Source: Scatomonas sp963649395 (GTDB lineage: Bacteria; Bacillota; Clostridia; Lachnospirales; Lachnospiraceae). Taken from it: DNA of 22,714 bases. The translations under genes and the position numbers were made by a program. The first letter of the stretch is position 1, and every line of letters starts with the position of its first letter. The notes beneath the pieces were generated by a model. The model did no database searches, had not been told where the DNA came from, and saw only the letters and a program-made list of their open reading frames with translations. The stretch lies in the NCBI GenBank assembly GCA_963649395.1, contig CAVJHW010000032.1, positions 1-22,714 of the forward strand, given 5' to 3'. Shown in pieces: positions 1 to 6,093 of this stretch.

Positions 1-1
1 C

Positions 2-208
2 GGTAAGACAGGCTTTGTGATGTTGCAGGGCTTGTGCGCGATCTTCCTGGTGAAAATACCGTATGCCTACTATGCGAGCCGAAAGGCGGTTCCCCAGCTG
101 TTTGACATAGGACTTTCCACGGCATATGCGGCTTTGTTTACCTTGGCGGTATGTCTCATCTACTATTGGTACTCCTGCAGGAAAGTTTCCAGGTCAGCCA
201 AGATTTAA
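2..208 (+). CDS. C-terminal end of a MATE-family efflux transporter (partial)
   Basis: The reading frame is open from the window edge, so the gene begins upstream and only about 68 residues are seen. The visible part is hydrophobic: two likely membrane segments (the LCAIFLVKIPYAYY region and the AYAALFTLAVCLIYYWY region) joined by a short loop, and a basic tail. The pattern 'MLQGL...KIP', a loop, then 'LFDIGLS' resembles the last two helices of MATE multidrug/sodium antiporters, which export cationic compounds across the inner membrane. Internal GTG and ATG codons at 17 and 20 could be mistaken for starts but lie mid-helix. The family call comes from pattern memory on a short fragment, so another multi-pass transporter remains possible. 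Confidence 0.6.
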   Translation, partial: GKTGFVMLQGLCAIFLVKIPYAYYASRKAVPQLFDIGLSTAYAALFTLAVCLIYYWYSCRKVSRSAKI

Positions 209-276
209 TCTTTACCCCTGGCAGTCATTCCCTTTGATGGATTGCCGCCCTTTGAGCAACCACAAGACTTTTCCTA

Positions 277-304
277 TTGCATTTTCCACGCAGAGTGCTA
301 GAAT
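277..304 (+). promoter_or_regulatory. Probable sigma-A promoter of the short-chain dehydrogenase
   Basis: TTGCAT (277-282), a 16-base spacer and TAGAAT (299-304) stand about 50 bases before the dehydrogenase start. The match is reasonable but not strong. Confidence 0.4.
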
Positions 305-352
305 ATGGGGTAGATCAACCAAACACTTAAGAAAGAAAAGGGGGACACGAAA

Positions 353-1153
353 ATGGGATTTTTAAGTGGTAAAACAGCATTGATTACAGGAGCAGGTCGC
401 GCTGTACTGAGTGACGGACGCTGCGGATCCATCGGATATGGGATTGCAACTGCATATGCAAAAGAGGGTGCGAACCTTGTGATTACCGGCCGTAACATGA
501 AAAAGCTTGAGGATGCAAAGGCTGAGCTGGAAGAAAAGTATGGCATCAAAGTTTTAGCGATCCAGGCTGATATTCATGCAGGCGGAGATAATGAGGCAAC
601 TGCCCAGAGTGTTGTAAAGCAGGCGGTTGAAACCTTTGGTGGGATTCAGGTACTCATTAATAATGCACAGGCATCTGCTTCAGGCGTTACGCTTGCAGAC
701 CATACAACAGAGCAGTTTGATCTGGCGATGTATTCCGGACTTTATGCAGCATTCTACTATATGAAAGCATGCTATCCTTACCTTGCTAAGTCAAAGGGCA
801 GTGTGATCAATTTTGCTTCCGGAGCCGGTCTTTTCGGAAACTTTGGTCAGTGTGCATATGCGGCAGCCAAGGAAGGGATTCGCGGTCTCTCTCGTGTTGC
901 TGCGAATGAGTGGGGCAAGGATGGCATCAATGTAAATGTTGTTTGCCCGCTTGCCTGGACAGCACAGCTTGAACAGTTTGAGAAGGCTTATCCGGATGCC
1001 TTCAAAGCAAATGTAAAGATGCCTCCGATGGGTCACTATGGGGACGCAGAGAAGGAAATCGGCCGCGTTTGTGTTCAGCTCGCAATGCCTGATTTCAAAT
1101 ATATGTCCGGTGAGACCCTGACGTTGGAAGGCGGCATGGGACTTCGCCCATAA
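353..1153 (+). CDS. Short-chain dehydrogenase/reductase (SDR family)
   Basis: This 266-residue cytoplasmic oxidoreductase should use NAD(H) or NADP(H) on an alcohol/ketone substrate that cannot be named from sequence. The Rossmann fold starts at residue 7, with the glycine motif TGAG at 12-15. The NNAQ motif (103-106) replaces the usual NNAG. The catalytic set is S156, Y169 and K173, the classical Y-x3-K spacing. The C-terminus (GGMGLRP) is typical of SDRs that end with a glycine-rich substrate lid. A run of about ten residues (AVLSDGRCGS, 17-26) interrupts the usual TGxxxGxG loop just before IGYGIA. The start at 353 follows a good AAAGGGGG ribosome site. The gene appears to be a single transcript with its own promoter and a hairpin terminator just after the stop. 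The family is certain; the substrate is unknown. Confidence 0.9.
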   Translation: MGFLSGKTALITGAGRAVLSDGRCGSIGYGIATAYAKEGANLVITGRNMKKLEDAKAELEEKYGIKVLAIQADIHAGGDNEATAQSVVKQAVETFGGIQVLINNAQASASGVTLADHTTEQFDLAMYSGLYAAFYYMKACYPYLAKSKGSVINFASGAGLFGNFGQCAYAAAKEGIRGLSRVAANEWGKDGINVNVVCPLAWTAQLEQFEKAYPDAFKANVKMPPMGHYGDAEKEIGRVCVQLAMPDFKYMSGETLTLEGGMGLRP

Positions 1154-1169
1154 TATAAAAGTTTTTTCT

Positions 1170-1201
1170 GGCTTCTCCGATGGATTGGAGGAGCCATTTT
1201 T
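1170..1201 (+). terminator. Rho-independent terminator of the SDR gene
   Basis: A 9-base stem (GGCTTCTCC with GGAGGAGCC, one G-U pair) and an 8-base loop are followed by ATTTTT. It begins 16 bases after the SDR stop. Confidence 0.75.
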
Positions 1202-1293
1202 GGTTACAGTGTGTGCCAGTGGCATACGTCTAGCACCGACCGGAGCAGAGCGTAGACGTGGGAGTGCGTAGCACGGAATAATCCGTGTAACCA
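1201..1293. repeat. Structured intergenic element, probably a dispersed palindromic repeat
   Basis: An 8-base outer stem (TGGTTACA 1201-1208 with TGTAACCA 1286-1293) can enclose several local hairpins. These are GTGTGCC/GGCATAC (1211-1227), ACGTCTA/TAGACGT (1226-1259), GTGC/GCAC (1264-1274) and CACGGA/TCCGTG (1272-1287). Some of these pairings exclude each other. No open frame fits. The layout suggests a REP-like or MITE-like repeat or a small structured RNA; which of these cannot be decided here. Confidence 0.45.
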
Positions 1294-1295
1294 CA

Positions 1296-1327
1296 GGGTT
1301 GGGTGTTTTGGCACCCAACCCAATTTT
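1296..1327 (+). terminator. Strong hairpin, terminator-like
   Basis: A perfect 10-base stem (GGGTTGGGTG 1296-1305 with CACCCAACCC 1312-1321), a 6-base loop and a following AATTTT. It could also stop transcripts arriving from the toxin-antitoxin pair on the other strand, although that side lacks a T-run. Confidence 0.6.
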
Positions 1328-1489
1328 AGAAGTTACTCGGCGTATAGCCTACTGTGACGATATGCACCTCTTTCTTTTGCTTCAGCACACGGTAAATGAT
1401 AACATAATTTTTCACGAACAACTGGCGGTAATCCCCGTTTGCATAAGTCCCCACGCGCGGGCATAGAGTTTGACAACGTATTTATCCAA
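1326..1489 (-). pseudogene. RelE/ParE-family toxin, inactivated by an internal out-of-frame deletion
   Basis: On the minus strand a TTG start at 1489, overlapping the antitoxin stop, opens MDKYVVKLYARA, the usual beginning of RelE/ParE-type toxins (mRNA interferases or gyrase poisons). After those 12 codons the frame runs into a stop. In another frame the rest of a toxin C-terminus is intact: TYANGDYRQLFVKNYVIIYR, then a lysine-rich turn and VGYTPSNF, ending at 1326. Intact relatives, as I recall them, are about 95-105 residues, so some 50-60 central residues are missing. The two parts meet in a CGCGCG stretch, consistent with a deletion between short repeats. The product should be inactive, leaving an orphan antitoxin. 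This was reconstructed by hand translation. Confidence 0.75.
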
Positions 1490-1745
1490 AGTGTTTCCTT
1501 CGCAAAGAGGCAAGAGCTTCCCTCCCGTCCAACAGTACGCTGTCGGCAGCATATTCCTTTTCCGCTTCACTGATTGCTGTGTCTGTACGCGCTGTTTCTA
1601 CCATTTCCTCGTATGCTTCAATGCTCATAACCACCAAATCCCCGTAACCGTTCTTTGTGATAAAAAGCGGTTCGCGTCTTGCATGGCAAAGTTCGGAAAT
1701 TTCTGTGGTATTTCTAAGGTCTGTAATCGGTCTAATCTGTGGCAT
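1482..1745 (-). CDS. Phd/YefM-family antitoxin
   Basis: This 87-residue protein is the antitoxin of a type II toxin-antitoxin pair. The N-terminal half (MPQIRPITDLRN...LCHARREPLFITKNGYGDLVVMS) has the Phd/YefM DNA-binding fold: a beta strand ending in ITKNG, then 'LVVMSIEAYEEM'. The acidic C-terminal helix would wrap the toxin. In this family the antitoxin neutralises its toxin and represses its own operon. The ATG at 1745 follows a strong AAAGGAGG site (1753-1760) and a near-ideal promoter. The stop codon overlaps the TTG start of the downstream toxin, the normal coupled layout, but that toxin is broken, so the antitoxin may now act only as a DNA-binding regulator or be decaying. Confidence 0.85.
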   Translation of the reverse strand: MPQIRPITDLRNTTEISELCHARREPLFITKNGYGDLVVMSIEAYEEMVETARTDTAISEAEKEYAADSVLLDGREALASLRRKHFG

Positions 1746-1771
1746 ATTACGCGCCTCCTTTCTTGCACATT

Positions 1772-1800
1772 ATTATAGCGGAATTATGCACAAAATACAA
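1772..1800 (-). promoter_or_regulatory. Promoter of the toxin-antitoxin operon
   Basis: Read on the minus strand, TTGTAT (1800-1795), a 17-base spacer and a consensus TATAAT (1777-1772) lie about 27 bases before the antitoxin start. Confidence 0.7.
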
Positions 1801-1840
1801 GGCTACTATACACGGGAAATTTAAGTGTCGTCCATGAGTG

Positions 1841-1890
1841 TTACAGGTCACACCCTGACCACCTATAGATGGGTAGGGTGTGACCTGTAA
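1841..1890. repeat. Perfect 16-base inverted repeat
   Basis: TTACAGGTCACACCCT (1841-1856) and its exact complement (1875-1890) are separated by 18 bases. There is no T-run on either side, so a simple terminator is unlikely. It sits between the toxin-antitoxin promoter and a possible gene remnant and could be the end of a mobile element or a recombination site. The stretch 1801-1840 holds nothing recognisable. Confidence 0.6.
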
Positions 1891-2032
1891 AGAAGAAGGA
1901 CTGAAATTAAGGCACAGTGCGGAATCTGGATTGTTTCTGATCCGGTTGGAGGAACTGAACGCAGCGAGAGCCGAGGTTGAGAAGACCACGAACGAAAAGC
2001 CTGTGACCCAGAAGATGTTCCGGGTGGTGTAA
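1877..2032 (+). pseudogene. Possible 3' remnant of an unrecognised gene
   Basis: From a stop at 1874 to the TAA at 2030-2032 one frame reads as a protein-like tail: LKLRHSAESGLFLIRLEELN, then an alanine/glutamate-rich helix, ending KPVTQKMFRVV. There is no start codon with a ribosome site. Composition resembles real coding sequence, and a hairpin terminator follows 16 bases after the stop. This suggests the 3' end of a gene whose 5' part was lost, perhaps from a mobile element. I do not recognise the family. Confidence 0.35.
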
Positions 2033-2047
2033 ACTGAATAGAAAATT

Positions 2048-2092
2048 AAGAAGACGCTCTGCTGATTATAAAGGTTGGCAGAGTATCTTCTT
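2048..2092 (+). terminator. Hairpin, probable terminator of the gene remnant
   Basis: AAGAAGA plus CTCTGC (2048-2062) pair with GCAGAG plus TCTTCTT (2078-2092), with a 2x2 internal mismatch and a 15-base loop. There is only a short T-rich 3' side, so it may be weak. Confidence 0.45.
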
Positions 2093-2107
2093 GTTGGCGT
2101 GTGATAA

Positions 2108-2124
2108 TTTACCTGTAAGGTTAA
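2108..2124. promoter_or_regulatory. Upstream operator half of a paired operator system
   Basis: TTTACCT-gta-AGGTTAA is an imperfect palindrome just upstream of the -35 box. It matches the perfect copy at 2166-2182, with centres 58 bases apart. Confidence 0.6.
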
Positions 2125-2133
2125 TTTGATATA

Positions 2134-2162
2134 TTGACAACAAATATGGCTCGTGATAAAAT
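2134..2162 (+). promoter_or_regulatory. Strong sigma-A promoter of the HigA-ImmA gene
   Basis: A consensus TTGACA (2134-2139), a 17-base spacer and TAAAAT (2157-2162), enclosed by the two operator palindromes. Confidence 0.8.
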
Positions 2163-2165
2163 GAA

Positions 2166-2182
2166 TTTACCTCAAAGGTAAA
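2166..2182. promoter_or_regulatory. Downstream operator, perfect palindrome
   Basis: TTTACCT-caa-AGGTAAA begins 4 bases after the -10 box, across the expected transcription start. With the copy at 2108-2124 it brackets the promoter, which suggests autorepression by the XRE domain of the next gene. Confidence 0.65.
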
Positions 2183-2249
2183 TCGATTGCAGGAGAGCGA
2201 CGGATTGGAAATCGTTGATTATCATTAAAGGAGCGAAGGAGGTTTTACT

Positions 2250-3302
2250 ATGGCGAGAAGCAGAAGTTATATAGCAACGCCACCTGGCGCCACAATTAAA
2301 GAACAGCTGATTGACAGAGGCATGAGCCAGAAAGAATTTGCTGCCAGGATGGATATGTCTGAGAAGCATATCAGCAAACTTATCAATGGTGATGTGCAGC
2401 TTACTCCGGATTGCGCTGTCAGGCTTGAAATGGTACTTGGCGTACCTGCAAAGTTCTGGAGCAATCTTGAGGCTATCTACAGAGAGAAACGAATCAAAGT
2501 TGAAGCCGAGAATTCAATGGAGCAGGATGAGGAAATTGCAAAGCAGTTTCCTTATGGAGAAATGGCAAAGTACGAGTGGGTTCCGGCAACGAGAAATATC
2601 AAAGAAAAGGTTGTTAACCTGAGAAAATATTTTGAAGTTGTCGATCTTTCATTACTTAGCAATACTCAGATTACTCGGATTGCTTGCCGAAGATTGGCTA
2701 TTACAGAAAAAAGTGATTTGGCCCTTATGGCCTGGGCCCAGAGGGTTAAAGTGATTGCTCGGGGAATTGACACCGAGCCAATTAACGTTAAAGAGCTTAT
2801 TAATAAGCTGGATGAGATTCGAAGTATGACGCTTATGCCGCCGGATCAGTTTTGCCCTAGATTGAAGAGTATGCTGTCAGAGTGTGGTATTGCATTAGTC
2901 TTTTTGCCTCATCTTAAAGGCTCATTCTTGCCTGGAGCAACATTCATTGACGGAAATAAAATTGTATTAGGTTTGACTGCTCGGGGAAGTGATGCGGATC
3001 GCTTCTGGTTCAGTCTTTTTCACGAACTTGGACACATTATTCTCGGACATATAGGAAATGCGGACGGGACGACGGAACAGGATGAGACCGATGCAAATGC
3101 ATGGTCGAGAGATCAGTTAATCCCTGCAGAGGCCTTTACTGCATTCAGGTTGCGTCAAAGTTTCTCGGCAGATACGGTTAACGCATTTGCAAAAGAAATA
3201 CGCATAGCACCAGGCATTGTTGTCGGCAGACTGCAAAACGAAGGAGAAATACGACATAATTTGCTTAATGAGTTGAAAGAACACTATGTTATTGCGGGGT
3301 AA
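2250..3302 (+). CDS. HigA-type XRE regulator fused to an ImmA/IrrE (M78) metalloprotease domain
   Basis: This is a 350-residue two-domain protein. Residues 12-70 form an XRE helix-turn-helix (GMSQKEFAARMDMSEKHISK, then LINGDVQLTPDCAVRLEMVLGVP and KFW), the pattern of HigA-like addiction-module antidotes. Residues 80-200 are a mainly helical linker. Residues 205-330 form an ImmA/IrrE domain with the zinc motif HELGH (258-262) and a probable third ligand, E279, before 'ANAWSRDQLIP'. Relatives bind their own promoter, and the protease part usually cleaves a repressor or senses stress. The ATG at 2250 follows AAGGAGCGAAGGAGG. No HigB-like toxin is encoded beside it: the upstream gene is a remnant and the downstream gene is separated by a terminator. 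Two matching operators around the promoter suggest autoregulation. The domains are secure; the physiological target is unknown. Confidence 0.88.
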   Translation: MARSRSYIATPPGATIKEQLIDRGMSQKEFAARMDMSEKHISKLINGDVQLTPDCAVRLEMVLGVPAKFWSNLEAIYREKRIKVEAENSMEQDEEIAKQFPYGEMAKYEWVPATRNIKEKVVNLRKYFEVVDLSLLSNTQITRIACRRLAITEKSDLALMAWAQRVKVIARGIDTEPINVKELINKLDEIRSMTLMPPDQFCPRLKSMLSECGIALVFLPHLKGSFLPGATFIDGNKIVLGLTARGSDADRFWFSLFHELGHIILGHIGNADGTTEQDETDANAWSRDQLIPAEAFTAFRLRQSFSADTVNAFAKEIRIAPGIVVGRLQNEGEIRHNLLNELKEHYVIAG

Positions 3303-3327
3303 GCTAACAAGCTGCAATATTTTAACA

Positions 3328-3362
3328 CCCTGTAGACCTTGATGGTTTACAGGGCTTTTTTT
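3328..3362 (+). terminator. Rho-independent terminator of the HigA-ImmA gene
   Basis: CCCTGTA and ACC (3328-3338) pair with GGT and TACAGGG (3344-3354) across one mismatch; C and seven T's follow. Confidence 0.85.
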
Positions 3363-3461
3363 GTTTATGTACTGTCTATTTCGAAGTGGAGAAAAGGGGC
3401 TCATTGTGTTATCATAGTAATTGGATTATATGCCTTGTCGGGCAGGAAAGGAGCAGGCCAT

Positions 3462-4172
3462 ATGGACGATATTTGGAAAGCTATAGCAGAAGATTATGAG
3501 ACGGCGAAGCAGTGCATGTGGTGCCCGAAACATGCTGGCAACTGGTTCCGGCAGGAAGATAAAGGCAGGTATCACCTGTGGAAAGCTTATTACGCGGCAA
3601 CACAGGCCGAGACAAAGGAAAACTTACTCTATGCTCGTGTTCTCATGATGATGAATGATGAGCAGTACAATGCATGGGAGCATGATCGCTTCCATAAATA
3701 TATTGCTCCGGCGAAGGAAGCCTACGAGGCAGCAATCCGTGAAGGTGGAAAACAGCCTACGGCAAAGGAAATGGAGAAGGTTAATTTTCTCTATGATAGT
3801 CTGCAGTATGTAATGAAGAAGATGGAAAACACAACGGAGCAGAGTATCGATGCTTATAAGCAGATTGAAGGACTTAATGATATCCAGGACTTTTGTTTTC
3901 ATGACAGTAAGCCGATCTGGTTTGAACACACATCGGAAACTGCCAAATTGAAGCTGGACTTTGATGGTGTGGTTGTGACCTTTGGATTTGAGGGCCTTAT
4001 TGATATAGAGGTCAACGGAGACCCAACTACGAACTGGATTAATGATTTCTATTGCTATCCGGCATTCCATAATAAGAATGTGCTGCATTTTGATATAGGC
4101 TATTACAGAATTCTTTGCGAGAAGATCAAGGTTATAGCCGTTGAAAGGCCGCAGGATGACGGTAGTAAATGA
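3462..4172 (+). CDS. Hypothetical protein, possibly DUF4085-like
   Basis: A 236-residue protein with no signal peptide or membrane segment, so probably cytoplasmic. The N-terminal two thirds are helical and rich in aromatic and charged residues (QCMWCPKHAGNWFRQEDKGR; YAPAKEAYEAA-like stretches). The C-terminal third (from about 150) is beta-rich, beginning IQDFCFHDSKPIWFEH and continuing LDFDGVVVTFGFEGLIDIEV. The 'HDSK' strand and the layout recall DUF4085-type proteins of unknown function, some of which sit near toxin or defence genes; this likeness is from memory and weak. The ATG at 3462 is chosen because GGAAAGGAG precedes it; the frame is open upstream to 3339, but those codons overlap the preceding terminator. 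A weak promoter (TTGTGT 3404, TTATAT 3426) may drive it. No function is claimed. Confidence 0.7.
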   Translation: MDDIWKAIAEDYETAKQCMWCPKHAGNWFRQEDKGRYHLWKAYYAATQAETKENLLYARVLMMMNDEQYNAWEHDRFHKYIAPAKEAYEAAIREGGKQPTAKEMEKVNFLYDSLQYVMKKMENTTEQSIDAYKQIEGLNDIQDFCFHDSKPIWFEHTSETAKLKLDFDGVVVTFGFEGLIDIEVNGDPTTNWINDFYCYPAFHNKNVLHFDIGYYRILCEKIKVIAVERPQDDGSK

Positions 4173-4338
4173 ACCCCCTACCTTACTACTGTTTTACTAC
4201 TTTTGACTGCTCCAACTTGCCCCGTTTTGCCCTTCCGACACACATTTCGGATAGAACTCCCGGAGTTACACTTGAAAATTTGTGCGGTACATCGGTGCAA
4301 ATCGGGGCAGAATACGGCATTTTAGGAGATAGACGATT

Positions 4339-4884
4339 ATGATTAAGATACTTTTCATCTGCCACGGCAGCATTTGCCGAAGTCCTATGGCAGAATATGT
4401 GATGAAGGACATGGTGAAAAAAGCGGGTCGAGAGGGAGAGTTTTATATTGCCTCCGCCGCCACCAGCAGGGAGGAGCTGGGCAATCCGGTCTATCCGCCG
4501 GCTCGGCGGAAGCTGGCAGAGCACGGCATTGACTGTCAAGGGCACGCAGCCCGGCAGCTGACGGCTCGAGATGGGGAGGAGTATGACCTTCTGGTGGGCA
4601 TGGATCAGGAGAATCTGCGTAACATGAAGAGAATCTGTGCAGGGAATCAGGAAAAATGCCATCTCTTGCTGGATTTCGTTGCTGAGTCTGGGTCTGCCTT
4701 GAGCCCCGCATCGAGGGTGGCAGCCGGAGAGTCCCCTGCAAATGCCCGGAGGAGAGGGGAAGTGGCGGATCCCTGGTACACGGGAGATTTTGATGCCACC
4801 TGGCGGGATATTACAGCCGGATGCAGGGGGCTTTTGACGAGGTTCCCCGAAGGAAAGGATGGGAAGCAGCATGGGAATGAATGA
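4339..4884 (+). CDS. Low-molecular-weight protein-tyrosine phosphatase
   Basis: A 181-residue cytoplasmic phosphatase. The P-loop CHGSICRS (8-15) carries the nucleophile C8 and R14, and the general acid is D144 in DPWY (144-147), as in LMW-PTP enzymes that remove phosphate from phosphotyrosine, or from phosphoarginine in the YwlE branch. Most relatives are about 150-160 residues; here an extra stretch of about 25 residues (roughly 116-141, rich in S, A and R) is inserted just before the DPWY loop. The ATG at 4339 follows TAGGAGA. The 3' end overlaps the start of hydF, so the two are probably co-transcribed and translationally coupled. The substrate is unknown, and the tie to hydrogenase maturation is only positional. 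Confidence 0.88.
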   Translation: MIKILFICHGSICRSPMAEYVMKDMVKKAGREGEFYIASAATSREELGNPVYPPARRKLAEHGIDCQGHAARQLTARDGEEYDLLVGMDQENLRNMKRICAGNQEKCHLLLDFVAESGSALSPASRVAAGESPANARRRGEVADPWYTGDFDATWRDITAGCRGLLTRFPEGKDGKQHGNE

Positions 4885-6088
4885 GACACCGTCATCGGAT
4901 CGGGTACATATTGGTTTTTTTGGCAGGAGGAATGCGGGCAAGTCCAGCCTGGTGAATCGGGTAACAGGTCAGGAGTTGGCCCTGGTATCGGAGGTTAAGG
5001 GAACGACCACGGATCCGGTACGCAAGGCCATGGAGCTCCTGCCCCTGGGGCCGGTAGTGATCATTGATACCCCGGGAATTGACGATGAGGGCAAATTAGG
5101 GGAAATGCGTGTCCGCAAGACCAGGCAAGTGTTGAACCGGACGGATGTGGCGATTTTGGTGGTAGACGGGACAGTAGGCAAGGCCCAGGCGGATGAAGAT
5201 TTGGTGGCTATCTTCCGGGAGAAGGAGATTCCTTATTTGGTGGTCTATAATAAGGCAGATCTGGTGGAAGAAGCGAAGCGGCAGGAAGGGGGTCAGGAGG
5301 AGATCTGGGTCAGCTCTGCTACGGGCTGGCAGATTCAGGAGCTTAAGGAGAGGATTGCCCGTCTGACCTCCACCGATGACCTGACCCACCGGCTGGTGGG
5401 GGACCTGCTGGACCCCAGTGATCTGGCGGTCTTGGTGGTTCCCATTGACAAGGCAGCCCCCAAGGGTCGATTGATCCTGCCCCAGCAGCAGACCATCCGG
5501 GATGTCCTGGAGGCGGGGGCCTCCGCCCTTGTAGTGCGGGAGACGGAATTGCAGCAGCTTTTGTCTGATCTGGGCAAGAAGCCTAAGATGGTCATCACAG
5601 ACAGCCAGGTTTTTGAAGAGGTGAGCCGCCTGGTTCCCAGAGACATTTGGCTTACTTCATTTTCTATTCTATTTGCCCGTTACAAGGGGAATCTGCAGCA
5701 GGCCGCGGCAGGAGCGGAAGCTTTGGAAGGCTTGAAGGATGGGGATAAGATCTTGATTTCCGAGGGCTGCACCCACCATCGTCAATGCAATGACATTGGG
5801 ACAGTGAAGCTGCCCCGGTGGATTCGATCCTATACCGGCAAGGAGCCGGAATTCTTCTACAGTTCCGGGCAGGATTTCCCGGAGGATCCGGAGAAATATC
5901 AATTGATTGTGCATTGCGGAGGCTGTATGCTGAATGAGCGGGAGATGAAATACCGCCTGAAATGCGCAGCGGATCAGAAGATTCCCATGACCAACTATGG
6001 CGTTGCTATAGCCTATATGCAGGGAATCCTGAGCCGCTGTGTGGAGATGTTTCCGGAGGTGAGCAGCCAGCTGCCTGCCTGCCTATAG
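4871..6088 (+). CDS. hydF: [FeFe]-hydrogenase H-cluster maturation GTPase HydF
   Basis: HydF is the scaffold on which the diiron subcluster made by HydE and HydG is assembled before transfer to apo-HydA. The N-terminal GTPase domain shows the P-loop GRRNAGKS (18-25), DTPG (66-69) and NKAD (127-130). A dimerisation domain follows, then the C-terminal iron-sulfur domain with CTH (300-302) and HCGGC (348-352), which is the CxH...HCxxC cluster motif of the family. The length, about 405 residues, is normal. Starts at 4859, 4871 and 4877 are all possible: 4871 has the best-placed AAAGGA, while 4877 (MNETPSSDR) matches the usual family N-terminus. It overlaps the phosphatase gene. HydE, HydG and hydrogenase genes are not in the window, so the maturation genes are dispersed. 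Confidence 0.95.
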   Translation: MGMNETPSSDRVHIGFFGRRNAGKSSLVNRVTGQELALVSEVKGTTTDPVRKAMELLPLGPVVIIDTPGIDDEGKLGEMRVRKTRQVLNRTDVAILVVDGTVGKAQADEDLVAIFREKEIPYLVVYNKADLVEEAKRQEGGQEEIWVSSATGWQIQELKERIARLTSTDDLTHRLVGDLLDPSDLAVLVVPIDKAAPKGRLILPQQQTIRDVLEAGASALVVRETELQQLLSDLGKKPKMVITDSQVFEEVSRLVPRDIWLTSFSILFARYKGNLQQAAAGAEALEGLKDGDKILISEGCTHHRQCNDIGTVKLPRWIRSYTGKEPEFFYSSGQDFPEDPEKYQLIVHCGGCMLNEREMKYRLKCAADQKIPMTNYGVAIAYMQGILSRCVEMFPEVSSQLPACL

Positions 6089-6093
6089 TCTCC

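Noticed and set aside
4186..4941. Long open frame on the minus strand across the phosphatase gene
   Set aside because: It lies opposite the well-supported phosphatase and hydF genes, has a proline- and cysteine-rich low-quality sequence and no ribosome site. Only its last 50 codons fall in the 166-base gap 4173-4338; I could not match them to any family.
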